A stretch of DNA of 64,000 bases from NCBI GenBank assembly GCA_013180625.2, contig SNVD02015047.1:124001-188000 (forward strand), given 5' to 3'. The notes under the pieces were generated by a model, which saw only the letters and a program-made list of their open reading frames with translations, was not told where the DNA came from and searched no databases. Below, in pieces: positions 1 to 11,335 of this stretch. This DNA comes from Boswellia sacra. Taxonomy: Eukaryota > Streptophyta > Magnoliopsida > Sapindales > Burseraceae. Every line of letters begins with the position of its first letter. Position 1 is the stretch's first letter. Position numbers and translations under genes: made by a program.

Positions 1-748
1 TGGTGGGAGGCTCCCATTTTTTAATGGCCTTCACCTTTGTTTGATCCATCATTAATCTTCCATCCCGTATTTGGTGGCCGAGGAACTCTACTTCTTTTTT
101 AGCGAAGGAACTTTTTTCTTTCTTGACGTAGAGTTAATTTTCACAAAGCACTTGGAATACTTGCTTAAGATATTGCACATGTTCTTCAAAGGTGGTGTTA
201 TATACCACAATATCATCCAAGTACACCACAACAAACCGATCGAGATAGGGATGGAATAGCTTATTCATAAGAGTGCAAAATGTGACGGGTGCATTGGTGA
301 GGCCAAATGGCATGACTAAAAATTTGAAGGCACCGTACCTTGTCATGCATGCCGTTTTCGGTTAATCTCCTTTGGCAATATGCACTTGATAGTACCCCGA
401 TCTCAAGTCAAGCTTTTTAAAGTACTGAGCCTTCCCAAGTTGGTCGAACAACTCTGCAATTAGAGGAATTAGGTGCTTATTCTTGATGGTGATCTTGTTG
501 AAAGCCTAATAGTCAATACACATATGGAGGGATCCATCCTTCTTCTTTTGGAAGAGGACGGGAGCACCGTATGGAGCTTTGGAGGGATGGATATAGTCCC
601 CATCAAGAAGATCTTGGAGTTGCTTTTTCAACTCCGCAAGCTCGGGTGACACCATGCGGTAAGGCGCCATGGCTGGAGGCTTGGCACCAAGCTCCAACTC
701 GATTTGATGATCTACTTCTCGTTGTGGTGGCAACTTCTTTGGGAGCTC
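1..748 (-). pseudogene. Reverse transcriptase N-terminal half, Gypsy element 1
   Basis: Two open blocks belong to one RT domain. Positions 506-733 hold the N-terminal part ([36 protein letters not shown]). Positions 134-346 hold [10 protein letters not shown] and the catalytic YLDDIVVY box. Stops and a frameshift lie in the 160 bases between them. The domain continues past the window start. RT would copy element RNA into DNA; the active-site YLDD is still present, but the frame is broken. Confidence 0.85.
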
Positions 749-1435
749 TTATAGCATGACGTCTTTATATTCTTCAAGGACGGCTTGGACTTTTTTTGGT
801 GTTGGATCCTTGGCAATGGTGACATCTTCCCCATCGTTCAATTCTCGTACTGTGGCAAGAAAGCTTGGATCTTTCTTCAACTCCCGTTTGAATTGTAGTG
901 TGGATAGCATCTTGCTCTCGACCTTGGCTACACGTTCCGCCATTACCATGCATGATTGACTCCCATCGAGGATGCTAAAGGAGCTAGAGGCTGGTATGGG
1001 GAAAGCATGAACTTGGTCGAAGAATTCCATACCCAACACTACTTGGAAGTCATCCATAGGGACAATGGAGAAATCGAGATTTCCTTTGCATGCACTAAGT
1101 TGCACCGTTGTTGCCTTGGACACTCCCATTATGGCTTTGGTGGATGAATTTACCGCCTTAATGGTGCCTCCTCCATTTGTATATTTGAGGCCTAACCGTT
1201 TGGCCTCTTCTATAGAAATGAAGTTATGCATGGCTCCCATATCAAGCATCGCCCCCACATTCTTGCCATTAATAGTGGCATTCACATACATGAGACCATT
1301 CTTCGTATGTGTGGGTCTCTTAAGTGCACCAATTGTGTGGAGAGAACCCATCTCTGCTTGGGGGTCATCACCTTGTGAGCCCTTATGTTGAGCCGCTAAG
1401 GCATTGAAGGTCTTCCTTTTTGGGCAATCACGCAC
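749..1435 (-). pseudogene. Retropepsin region of Gypsy element 1
   Basis: A 228-codon open stretch starts in the last part of the zinc knuckle (RDCPKR) and runs through the aspartic protease fold. The catalytic triad normally reads DTG, but here it is DMG (LDMGAMHNF, residues about 64-72), so the threonine is lost through an ACG to ATG change. The stretch ends in the linker before reverse transcriptase. Retropepsin would cut the Gag-Pol precursor. The same DTG to DMG change is seen in Gypsy element 3, but not in element 2. Confidence 0.8.
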
Positions 1436-2566
1436 CCAATGAGGACCATCGTAAATAAAATAAGGGCTCTTAGACTTAGGGGCGTCGGACTTACCTTTAC
1501 TAGGCTTGTTGCGCTTGTCCCCTCCGAAAGATTTACGTGCACCACCTTCCTTTCGGCCATGGTCCTTTTTGGTGCTCCGCTCTCCCCCACCTTTACCATG
1601 GCTAAACTTCTAGTCCTTGGATTGGGATGTGTAATCCGTGAGAGACTCGACTGCAGCTATGGCTTCGTTGAGGTTTTGCACACCACGCCTTTCAAGCTCG
1701 ACCCTTGCACAATCCTTGAGCCCATCAAGGAAGTAGAAGAGGGATTCCTTGTCGGGTATGTCCTTGATCTCTAGAATGATGATGGTGAATTCCTTGATAT
1801 AGTCTCGAATAGTGCCGCTTTGCTTTAAACGACGGAGGCAGCCTTTTGCCTCCTTTTCGGCATTGCTTGGGGAGAAGTGCTTCCGAAGCTCCCTTTTAAA
1901 GCCCTCCTATGTACGAAGAGAACAAATGCCCTTACCCGCCTTGCCATGCTTTTGACGCCACCATAATTGGGCTGTATCGTGGAGAAAGGTAGGTGCAATA
2001 CCGATTCTTGAAGGGTCATCATGGACATCCTTGGCCTCGAAGTATTGCTCAAGGCCGAACAAGAAGTTCTCGACCTCGGTGGCGTTGCGAGTGCCATGGT
2101 ATGTGGCGAGAGTAGGCACTTGCATGGTGTTTAGCGCGCTAGCACTTGTAGAGGATGGGCTAGCTCGATCGCAACGGTGCCTCTCCCATTCTGTGCGAGT
2201 TTCCTCTACTTCGGCACGGATGGCCCGAAATTCATACTCCATAAAGGTCTGCAAGCCATGGAGTTCTCATGTAAGGTTGTAAAGCTCCTCCTTGTAGGAC
2301 TTGCTAAACTCGAGAATGCTAGACTTTGTGGCTTGAGTGATCTCCCCATAGTCCGTCTCTAGGCCCTCAAGACAGTCGGAGAGACTCTAAATGACATTGT
2401 CCATCCCCGAGATAGCTTGCTCTATGCTAGCAACACGAGGCTTCAAGGCTTCCGCGGGTGAAGCTTTGGACTTACCACGTTTACCTTGTAGGCGTGGTTA
2501 TGGCTGAGGTTGCTCCTCTCGTCCATGAACTTGCTCCTCCATGGTCACTTCAATGTCGGATGCCAT
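1436..2566 (-). pseudogene. gag of Gypsy element 1 (broken)
   Basis: The likely ATG is at 2566, shortly after the primer-binding site, and begins MASDIEV. A Gag core with the usual spacing of FLFGLEQYFEAKDV and AQLWWRQKHG is readable at about 1930-2110. Further on comes a basic stretch and then a zinc-knuckle remnant near 1440, where both leading cysteines have become tyrosine (YFIY followed by H and C). Stops after the first 23 codons and a frameshift near 1910 break the frame. Gag would form the virus-like particle in the cytoplasm; this copy cannot make a full protein. Confidence 0.8.
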
Positions 2567-2586
2567 GTTGCTCTTGTGCTCGAACC

Positions 2587-2600
2587 GTGCTCTGATACCA
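2587..2600 (-). promoter_or_regulatory. Primer-binding site, initiator tRNA-Met
   Basis: The minus strand reads TGGTATCAGAGCAC, complementary to the 3' end of plant initiator tRNA-Met. It lies two bases inside the LTR end, where minus-strand DNA synthesis would be primed. Confidence 0.9.
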
Positions 2601-2602
2601 AC

Positions 2603-3120
2603 TGTCACGAGCTTAAAGTTTTCGCAGCACGCTCGTGAGGCACTTAGATAACTTGAACCCAAAGTTACTAAGTAAGCCTTGTAGTTAGCTTGCTTCACTC
2701 AAGAAGAAGCTTGAGAGGCTTGGATCGTTGAGTTAAGAGCTTTAAGGCAAAGTGAAGAGAAGTGTTGAAAAATTAAAGACAAGTGTTGCTAAGTAAGAAG
2801 GCCTTGTATTACACAAGAACTCTTTACAATTGCTTGTATAGAACTTGGCCTACAAATGAGGCTTGGAGGGGTATTTATAGTAATCCACCTCCTAAATGGA
2901 CGGCCAAGATTTATTACATCTGACAGTCTAAATGTGTTATCTAGAATCATCATCTAAAATATCTAGATATTCACAAAGACATTTACATGAGACTTTTTAG
3001 CATTTTAGCTTGCTAGAGATTTCTAGAAAATGGGCTTGGACTTGCATGATTTCTAGAAACTAGGCTAAGCCTTGTGCATTTTTGGACCACTCTAGCAAGC
3101 AAATCGGGCGGGCCGTAACA
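2603..3120 (-). repeat. 5' LTR of Gypsy element 1
   Basis: On the minus strand the 518-base LTR starts TGTTACGGCC and ends CGTGACA, the TG...CA ends expected of an LTR. The start is fixed by the primer-binding site two bases further on. A TATA-like box (TATAAATA on the minus strand, 2872-2879) lies about 240 bases into the LTR and probably marks the element promoter. The 3' LTR is outside the window, so age cannot be estimated. Confidence 0.85.
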
Positions 3121-5374
3121 ATCAGCTATTATGCCCTCTGTCACTCCAATTCTAATTGGCTTTATTATTCTATTTTATATTAATACTTATGCTACCACTT
3201 TGGTTCTCTCTATTTTTGCTTTCTTTCATTTACACTCTTCCGCTGTCACACCTTCATTCCTTTTATTTTACTTGTAATTGACTTGTTACGTTTGCACCCT
3301 TGCATAACTATTACACTTACCATTAATATTTCTAATTTTACAACAGTAACCTTATTTTTTCTAATAATAATTATCCTTTCTTAATTAACTTTTTTTTTTA
3401 AAGCTTAGATTGTTTCATACAATAATCATCGTTGCTTCTTTGTTTATTTATCTTTCTCTATTTAGTGCTAAAATTATAATATTGGTATCAAAGCTTGTGA
3501 CAAAGTTAAAAGTGGCAGTTTAATTACAACGTACAACAACTTTTTCTTTCATATCACAGAGCAAGAGTACATAAGTTGCATTTTTGTTAAACCTGCAATA
3601 TTTGCACGCTTTTATGGTCGTCATGATGATTGAAAAAGGTACAACATCTGGAGTCAATTTAATAGATGTATTAATGGCAAAAATTGAGGGGCGAAAACTA
3701 AGGCCTTGAAGGTAACGGATTTTTTTCCCCAAGCTATTGATCGTTCATATTTAATATAATTGTCATAACCCGTTTCGCCTATCACTATTTCTAGGATTCA
3801 AGTATTTCAAAGGAAAATGATAATTAAAATGAGTCTAATTAAAAACTGACTCACTATGATTATTGAAAATATTTATAAAACCTTATATGCAAATAATAAT
3901 TCCTATAAAATAGATCTTACTGAAAACTTCTATTTAATATATATATAAACCTTAAAGATAATATATAAACCTTAAAGATAAAATTCAATAAAGTTTCCTC
4001 TGTTTTTCAAACTTAATCAACCTGCGAAACACTTTTAAATACAATACAATTATATCAAATCAACCCAAACTACTATGGCATTCTTGTTCCCATTTTGTAT
4101 CAATGCATTCAACTACAATATCTAATACAACATTTATAAAATAACACCATGGGTCTCAAACCCTCCAAATGCTCAATTCCATATCACATATCAAATAAAT
4201 GGAAAAGAATATTCATGCAAATATATATATATATAACTAATATGTTCAACATGTTTTGAAATATGGAAACACAAAAAATAAGCGAACTCCAGCTATACAT
4301 CATGTGGCCTTCCTTTTACCATTAAATTTGTCATACCTGGTGGGAAAAAAAAAAGAATGAAAAGAGTGAGTTGGAGGTCAATGAATGGATCTAATTTTAT
4401 AAAATAAAATAGCTTTTTTGTTTTCTTATAAAACTCATTTCTTAAATGAAACTTGATTTTAATCTAATTATATAATTTAAGCCATACAAAATAACTAGTA
4501 TACTTAACTTTCTTTGACACATGAAAATAACTCTTTTTTTTTTCTCAAAACTTTTCTTTTTATGAGACTCTCTTTCCTCAAACCCATACAATTTTCTTAG
4601 CTCATTATAATAAATGTTGCTTTTGTGGAAATACTTAGGAGCTTTTTGAATCAAAATAATGATATACTACTTATAAATTATAAGATATCTCATGCAACCA
4701 TTATAATTATATGCTACTATATATCCATATTTCTAGAAAGACTAGTTGATTTAAAACTATGTAAGTATCACTTTTATGACTCAAAATTAATAAATTGATG
4801 TACTCATCAATACAAAGAATCTTATAAACTATACATATTACTTTAAAAGTAAATATCTCCATTATAAAAACCATGAACTATATATATATATATACACTGA
4901 AGTTTTAGATGATGTAGAGACTTTTTATAATAAAACTAATATTCGACAATGATATATATAAGAATAATTATCATACACACATAACCTCATAATTCTTTTT
5001 TTCTAAACGGTTTGTGTTGTAGTTTCTTAGAAAACCATATATGCCACAATTATTATAAACATGTCCTTCTTTTGATCAAGAAATGTGTACTTTATAATTT
5101 TAGTAGTCATGTATCGAAATGTTATCTGATCACAAATTTCTTAACTTAATCATTCATAAATAGTATAAATTTGATACTAATTTATCTAGTACATGAGTTA
5201 TCGGAAAACCATAGCACAATAGAATCCAGGGGAAATTTGCCATACGTGGCAAAAATCTCAATATCTACGCAGGGGGGACAATCCAACAACGTTGAGGAAA
5301 GGGGAATCATTCGTTCCTAACAAAAATATTAATGCATCAACAGATTGAGGTAGACAAACATCTATCATTCCCAG
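3121..5374. other. AT-rich intergenic DNA without a recognisable gene
   Basis: I see no coding region with known motifs. The stretch is AT-rich, with short AT runs near 4218 and 4880 and a small direct duplication at about 3940-3980 (a phrase ending ATAAACCTTAAAGATA occurs twice). A weak match to a tRNA-Met primer site (TTGGTATCAAAGC, 3482-3494) could be the remains of another LTR element, but no LTR pair supports it. Confidence 0.6.
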
Positions 5375-6360
5375 TGTAACACCCCATACCCTTTAAGGAT
5401 CTAGAGTGTAAATCTAAGCATTCACACAAAGTAACAAGCAGTGGTGACGGAACAATATACACAATAATTAGGGAAATCTCATACTTAGCATTAAAATCAG
5501 CATCCCAAAATACAAAGTTCCTATCATGTCAACCACATATCATAAAACTATTCACAATAATAAGCCCAAAAGAATCAAATCTCTGATTCACACAAAATAA
5601 ACTAGTGTTGCAGTGGTATCGTGGTTGGCAAGAGAACTCTGTTGTCATCCTTTCTGCCAAAATCCTCCCTATACACAGTCAACTAACGCCCACCTAAGGC
5701 ACACAATAGAGTAGTTAATAAAACACTTAGTAAGTAGCTAAAATGTAAAGTAAAAATGGAGTCATGCAAGAAAGAAATCAAATAAACATAATTCACAATC
5801 TTTTCTTAACCAGTAAGCAGCCATTTCTTTTCCTACAAGTCAGGTGAACAGTGCCCTAAATCCATAATTCGTGCTCCTGCGTGGATCACTCGACGCAACG
5901 GCGCCAATTTTCTATCCTAAACAAATGTCCAATAAAAGGGGTTGGCACTCCTGTGCCACCCACGTCACGCTACAGCGCCAACTTTCTGCCTTAACATGAT
6001 TTACATCACGAAGCTTGCGCTCCTATGCAATTTCATTTGTGCTTCTATGCTGATTCTGTGTTTAGTCCATAGACTTAGGTCATTTTCTCTATTTCACCCT
6101 TACACACATTTCATCTAACACTCATAGTTGTCTACACAACCTCAACATTTGTATAATACATTCCCTTCACATATAGAAACATATATTAAGCACGTCTGAT
6201 GTACTTTTCAAGCATATTTAAGGTACCCATATCAAACACGTTAGTGCACAAACATTATGGACTCTATACAATCCATTCATTAATCATACTAGTGCACAAA
6301 CATTATGGATATCATACAATTCATTCATGGTAGAACTTTCATATAATACAATTCATAACA

Positions 6361-6605
6361 TGTCATCCGTTACGTATCGCCATCAATGACATGTTTTATT
6401 CAATGCCCATTAATGAAACATGCCACCCGTTAGTTATCGCCGTCGGTGGTACATTTAGTGGCCATTAGTCACCCGTTACGTATCGCCGTCAGTGACACAT
6501 ATTTCACAATTCCATCTTTTGGATATATGTCATCAGTTACGTATCATCGTCAATGACATATTCCACTGACCACTAGTCATCCATTACATATCGTCGTTGG
6601 TGACT
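6361..6605. repeat. Array of five hairpin repeats inside the LTR
   Basis: Five copies share a 19-base core close to CCGTTACGTATCGCCGTCA flanked by 6-base inverted arms. The copies start at 6361, 6421, 6467, 6528 and 6575. Arms: TGTCAT/ATGACA, TGCCAC/GTGGTA, AGTCAC/GTGACA, TGTCAT/ATGACA, AGTCAT/GTGACT. Core length is 19 in every copy. Start-to-start steps are 60, 46, 61 and 47, so the array is built of two-hairpin units of about 107 bases. The function is unknown; possibilities are a protein-binding array or RNA stem-loops in the LTR transcript. Confidence 0.85.
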
Positions 6606-6641
6606 TAATACATATATATGTGTATGTATATATATATGGGC

Positions 6642-8920
6642 TTACATACCACACAATGCAACACATATATGGCTACCAGCTAATGATGCCTCCTCAGCCA
6701 GATGAATAGGCAAATGCTCCATAATATCAAAGAATGAAGGTGGGAATATTTTCTCAAGATGACATAATGTAAGCACCACTCTATCTTGAATATTATTTAA
6801 ATCTTCTTCAGTGTTCACCTTTGAGCATAATTGCTTAAAAAAGTTAGCCAACTCAATCAAAGTGGCAACAACATTTTTCGGTAATGCCCTTCGAGCAGCA
6901 AGAGGAAGCAGTTGCTGTAGCAGTATATGGTTGTCATGACTCTTCAAACCTGAAATGCTTCGCTCTTTCATGTGAACACGACGAGAGATATTAGAGACAT
7001 AACCATCTGGTAACTTCACCTTTTTTAACACCTTAAGAAAGACATCTTTATTTTCTTTGGTCATTGAGAAACATGCAGGAGGTAGATATAATTTGTTAAC
7101 CCCCCGTTCTTGAGGATGCAATGCTTTTCTAATTTTCATATCCCTTAAATCATAGCGAGCTTTCAAATTATCTTTTGTTCTCCTACGATCCCCCAACAAT
7201 GTCTATAGTATATTATCACAGACATTTTTCTCAATATGCATGACATCAAGGTTATGTCTAATCAAATTATGCTCCCAATATGGTAGTTCGAAGAAAATAC
7301 TTTTCTTCTTCCAAATGGTTGCATGATTTTGGGGATTATTCATTCTTCGTTGAAGATCTTCTATCTTATATTCAGTTAGTGTATCTTGTACTTGTTGTTT
7401 TATATCAAAACCAGATAACCGAGATGGAGCAGGTCCTATATCGACTCTATCATTGAAGGAAATCCTATCCTTTCGAAATCTATGAGTAGTAGGTAAATAT
7501 CGCCGATGACCCATATAACAAAATTTCCTACTATAAGACAACCATTTGGAGACCGTATTTCCTAAACAACAAGGACATGCTTTCTCCCCTTTCGTACTCC
7601 AGCCCGATAGATTCGCATATACCGGAAAATCATTGATAGTCCACAACAATGCTGCATGTAGCTTGAACATTTGTTTACACGATGCATCATAGGTTAGAAC
7701 ACCTTCACTCCATAATTCTTTCAATTCATTAATCAATGGTTGCATATAGACACCTATTTTATTCCCAGGACCTTTGGGACCATCAATGAGTACTGACAAT
7801 ATAAAAAAACTTTCTTTCATACAAAGCCAAGGAGGCAAGTTGTACGGCATTAACACAATAGGCCATGTACTATGGGCTATAGACATAGTCCTAAAAGGAT
7901 TAAATCCATTAGCTGCCAAGTCAAGTCTCACGTTACGACAATCAGCAGCAAACTCCGGATTTCTTTCATCGAAAGTTCTCCAACAAAGACTATCAGTCGG
8001 ATGCCTAAGAACACCGTCTTTAATGCGATGTTCTACATGCCAGTGCATAAGAGAAGCAGTTTTTGAGGACATGAATAGTCTTTTTAACCTAGAACTTAAT
8101 GAAAAATACCTAACTTGCTTTGCAGCTATCTTCCCATGGGAATTTGAAGCATCATTCATCTCGTCAAAGTTTTTATAACGAGACATTTGGCATATGCAAC
8201 ATCTATCTAAATTTGCTAACTCGCCTCTGAACAACATGCAATTGTTAGGACAAGCATCCCAAGTTTTGTACGTAAAACCTAAATCAGTAGTTATCTTTTG
8301 TGCTTCATAATATGAAGAAGGAATTTTGACTTCATCAGGAAAGGCCTTCTTCAAAAGTTCTAGTAACTTTGTCACTGATTTGTCAGTCCATCCGTGCAAC
8401 ATCTTCAATTGCAAAAGTTGAACAGTAAATGATAGAGAGGTAAAATTTACACAACCCGGATACAATGGACACTCTGCTTGTTCAAGTAGCTTAAGATATG
8501 TTTCAGTTTCACTATCTACCGGGCAACTACTACCTTCACCTGAATCATTATTCGGAATCCCCATGGCCTCATATATCATTCCAACCATATCATCACCCCT
8601 TGTAGAATCACAACCAACCTCAAAATGTTGGTTAGGTTGGTCAGACTCTATAGTTGTATATTGTTCACCATGTAACGTCCACCTCTTGTATGTTCTTAAA
8701 AACCCATTACATATTAAATGCTCCTAGCTGTGTATCTATCCATAAGATATTGATTGTGACATTTCTTACATGGACATAATATTCTATTGTCATTCATCAA
8801 ATTGCCAAAGGCAAAATTTAGAAATCCCTCCACCCCAGTGAAATATGCTCGACAACATCGATTTGGTAAATCAATCCAACTCTTATCCATGAGAATTTTC
8901 CTTAAAAGTAATAACAACAA
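6642..8920 (-). pseudogene. tnp2-type CACTA transposase, broken and truncated
   Basis: Domains in order on the minus strand: a transposase-associated domain (8714-8920; MDKSWIDLPNRC, CPCKKCHNQY), the tnp2 transposase core (7203-8588, 461 codons, with CPNNCMLFRGE, ending HNLDVMHIEKNVCDNIL), and the start of a DUF4218-type domain (6642-7199, with HLPIHLAEEASLAG). A one-base frameshift near 8725 separates the first two. A single TAG at 7203-7205, in frame, separates the last two. The family's usual DGF motif reads NGF here (AANGFNPF), and the usual IDVYL reads IGVYM, so two acidic positions thought to be catalytic are gone. The C-terminal part is missing from about 6670 on. The protein would bind element ends and cut them out in the nucleus; this copy cannot. 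Confidence 0.88.
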
Positions 8921-9018
8921 TATTTACATCAATATAAATTTATTCATGCACAAGGGAATAAATATAATATGAAACCTAGTTGCAAACATTTATCTAAAAG
9001 GTTGGTGGTCCTATCCCA

Positions 9019-9289
9019 TTCAAGAATGCATAAGTTTGTACTATAAAGTAGTAGTCACAAGTTGCTCCATCTCTAAAGAAAATTCGGCAGCATTTCCCTA
9101 TAGTTCTCCAAGTACACATAGATATAGATGATTGAATTCATGTGTCATTTCGATGTTCGAAAATCCACATAAAATAGACAATCATCTATTATGTACTTAG
9201 AGAACATGAGGAAATGTTACCAAATTTTCTGATAAGATGGAATAAAACATGACCAACTAATTTACAATACAAACTTATGCATGCTCGAA
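9019..9289. repeat. Large imperfect inverted repeat in CACTA element 1
   Basis: The arm at about 9019-9135 is matched in reverse complement by about 9177-9289. Shared blocks include GCATAAGTTTGTA, CATTTCC, AAGTACA and TAGATGATTG. The loop is about 40 bases and itself contains the small palindrome TTTCGATGTTCGAAA. The RNA of either strand would fold into a long stem. It lies just upstream of the transposase reading frame. Confidence 0.75.
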
Positions 9290-9693
9290 CTATCCAAATC
9301 CGGACAATTCAAGAATCATTAGTAGACATACACTCTTCGTTGTCATCTTTGGATGAAAATGAAGAAAAATTATATGTCAAATAATAATTCTTGAACGGGA
9401 TCTAAGCTTATATGCATGAATGACAATTGAATATAATCATGTTAATAAACTTTTCAACGAACATAATATAACGTAATAGTTATAGCAAAGTATAGAATCG
9501 AGACCCATACTTTATGTGAAATAACTTGTGGCACCTTCTTGTTTGGGCTCTATTAGTTTGTGGTAACTACAATGCCCACCTAGAAGGCTACATATTAATT
9601 TGGGATAATGAAAACCTATCAGTTTACAAGTTGTTGGGTTGGTTTATATTGTTATTTAGTGGGCTGGTTTGCTATATACTGTCAATTTTTAAT

Positions 9694-9883
9694 GGGTTGC
9701 TTTTGACCAGTTTGGGGTAGGTGTGGGATGGTTTAAATGGGTTGTTATGTCATTCTTTGATTAAGTGTGGGCTGGTAGGCCTTCTTGGCAAAGTGTGAGA
9801 TAGTTGGGCTGCTTTTGACCAGTTTGGGCTAGGTGTGGGATAGTTTAAATGGGCTGTTATGTCATTGTTTGAGTAAGTGTGGG
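9694..9883. repeat. 78-base direct repeat in CACTA element 1
   Basis: Copies at 9694-9771 and 9806-9883 share the phrase TGCTTTTGACCAGTTTGGG and the following GTGTGGGAT, TTTAAATGGG and TTATGTCATT blocks, with few mismatches. The copies are 112 bases apart from start to start. Confidence 0.8.
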
Positions 9884-10969
9884 AGGGTTTAAATGGTCTT
9901 CTTCTGCCTCTCTTTTGTTCACTGAATACTACTACGGAATCTACTTTCACTACCTTAATCTCTATTCTAATCGCCATAAGAGACCAACGCTATGAGCATT
10001 GCAGCTAGCAAGCTAGATTTATAGTTCTTACATTAATTAAATCTCTAAAAAGTGATATCAAAGTTGATGGAATAATATAGATGTGTTATAGCTAGATTCA
10101 ATCAGAGAAATTGATTAAGAAGTGCACATAGTAGAGAAACCATCCGTTCTCCAGTGATGTATTGCTAATTTCTATCGTTTAAGCAGGCAAATGGTCATTA
10201 TAGGACTATCACAACCACAAGTGATAACAAGTCAGTCATTTACTTCACAAACTTCTGGAATATATAAGCTTGTAAAATTATACAAGACTTATGAACAAAA
10301 TAATAAATAAACTAACATTTGAAGCCAGAAAACACAAGGTCATTATTAAAGCAAAGAACTTTCACTTACCTTTCCCACAAAAGTAATTTGAATTCTGTTT
10401 GAGGAGAGAATCAATTGCCTTGATTGTAGCAACAGAGCTAAACCCAACCTTAAAAAGTGAATCAAATGGTCAAATACAGACATGGTTACCAAATAAAAAC
10501 TCGTAACAATAGATTGCTAGCAACCAAGCATGCAACTGATAATTTAATGGCCTCCTTTTTTATTTTTCTTTTTTAAGTGAAAGAAGGAAAATCTTACAGG
10601 ACTGAAAGCAACGGTTTAGAAGAAAATTTATGGCTTAGTTTGCAGAAAAAGAGGGAGCACAATTTGATAGATGAGCAGGTTAAGTATGCTAAAATTATAA
10701 GACACAAAGTAGCATAAAAACAAGGAGTGTATCAAATAATTAATTAACAAAACAAAAAAGTGCAGCATAAAGCAAAGAGAATAGAAAAGAATTTAAAGTC
10801 AAAGATAATGAACAAGCAAATTATGCAATTCATCCTAAAATATTATTCCATGTTTTCCCTCAACTCTCAGGGCTAAAATTTATATGAAATGAATCAATTC
10901 TTCGTTCGCAAAAATAGGCACAGTCTTAGCATATGAATCATCTATTTATAATAATTGGTAAATAAATTT

Positions 10970-11335
10970 ATATGAAATGAAATGAACAAGCAATGCATAT
11001 GAAATGAAATGAACAAGCAGTGCATATGAAATGAATCAATGACAGTTCGCAAAAAAGTGGCTCAATATTACTGGTAAGTTTCTTTGTGACTGAAATTTAT
11101 AATAAATCTAACTGATAAATTTAGTTCCTGAATAAAATAGGCACATTCTTAGCATATGAAACATCTATTTACAGGAAAGCTTGTCCCTGGAGGCAGATAG
11201 GAACAAGCAGTGCAATCTATGATTCATCATAGATTAGGCAAAACAAATTTTAAAACTGTCATTGATTCATTATGTAAATTTAATATAAATTTAGTACAGA
11301 TAGGAACAAATTTAGTACAGATAGGAACAAGCAAT
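10970..11335. repeat. Minisatellite-like blocks
   Basis: At 10970-11040 the phrase CATATGAAATGAA...GAACAAGCA is repeated two to three times. At 11290-11335 the phrase TTTAGTACAGATAGGAACAA occurs twice in tandem. The latter phrase ends like the first block (GGAACAAGCA), so the blocks may share an origin. Confidence 0.65.

Larger units (their letters stand above)
1..3120 (-). mobile_element. Ty3/Gypsy retrotransposon 1, 5' part, cut by the window start
   Basis: Reading the minus strand from 3120 down to 1 gives, in order, a 5' LTR, a tRNA primer-binding site, gag, a retropepsin region and the first half of reverse transcriptase. The rest (RNase H, integrase, 3' LTR) lies outside the window. 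All reading frames are broken by stops and frameshifts, so this is a dead copy. The base after the LTR on the right is 3121. The first five flanking bases are ATCAG, but the matching duplication on the other side cannot be seen. The order PR-RT and the motifs follow the Gypsy type; a chromodomain cannot be checked here. Confidence 0.9.

Noticed and set aside
3482..3494. TTGGTATCAAAGC, like a tRNA-Met primer-binding site
   Set aside because: There is no LTR with clear ends directly before it and no gag after it. A single 13-base near match is not enough.
9526..9720. 64-codon plus-strand frame with hydrophobic residues
   Set aside because: It lies in the repeat-rich 5' region of CACTA element 1. 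The hydrophobic bias comes from T-rich sequence.
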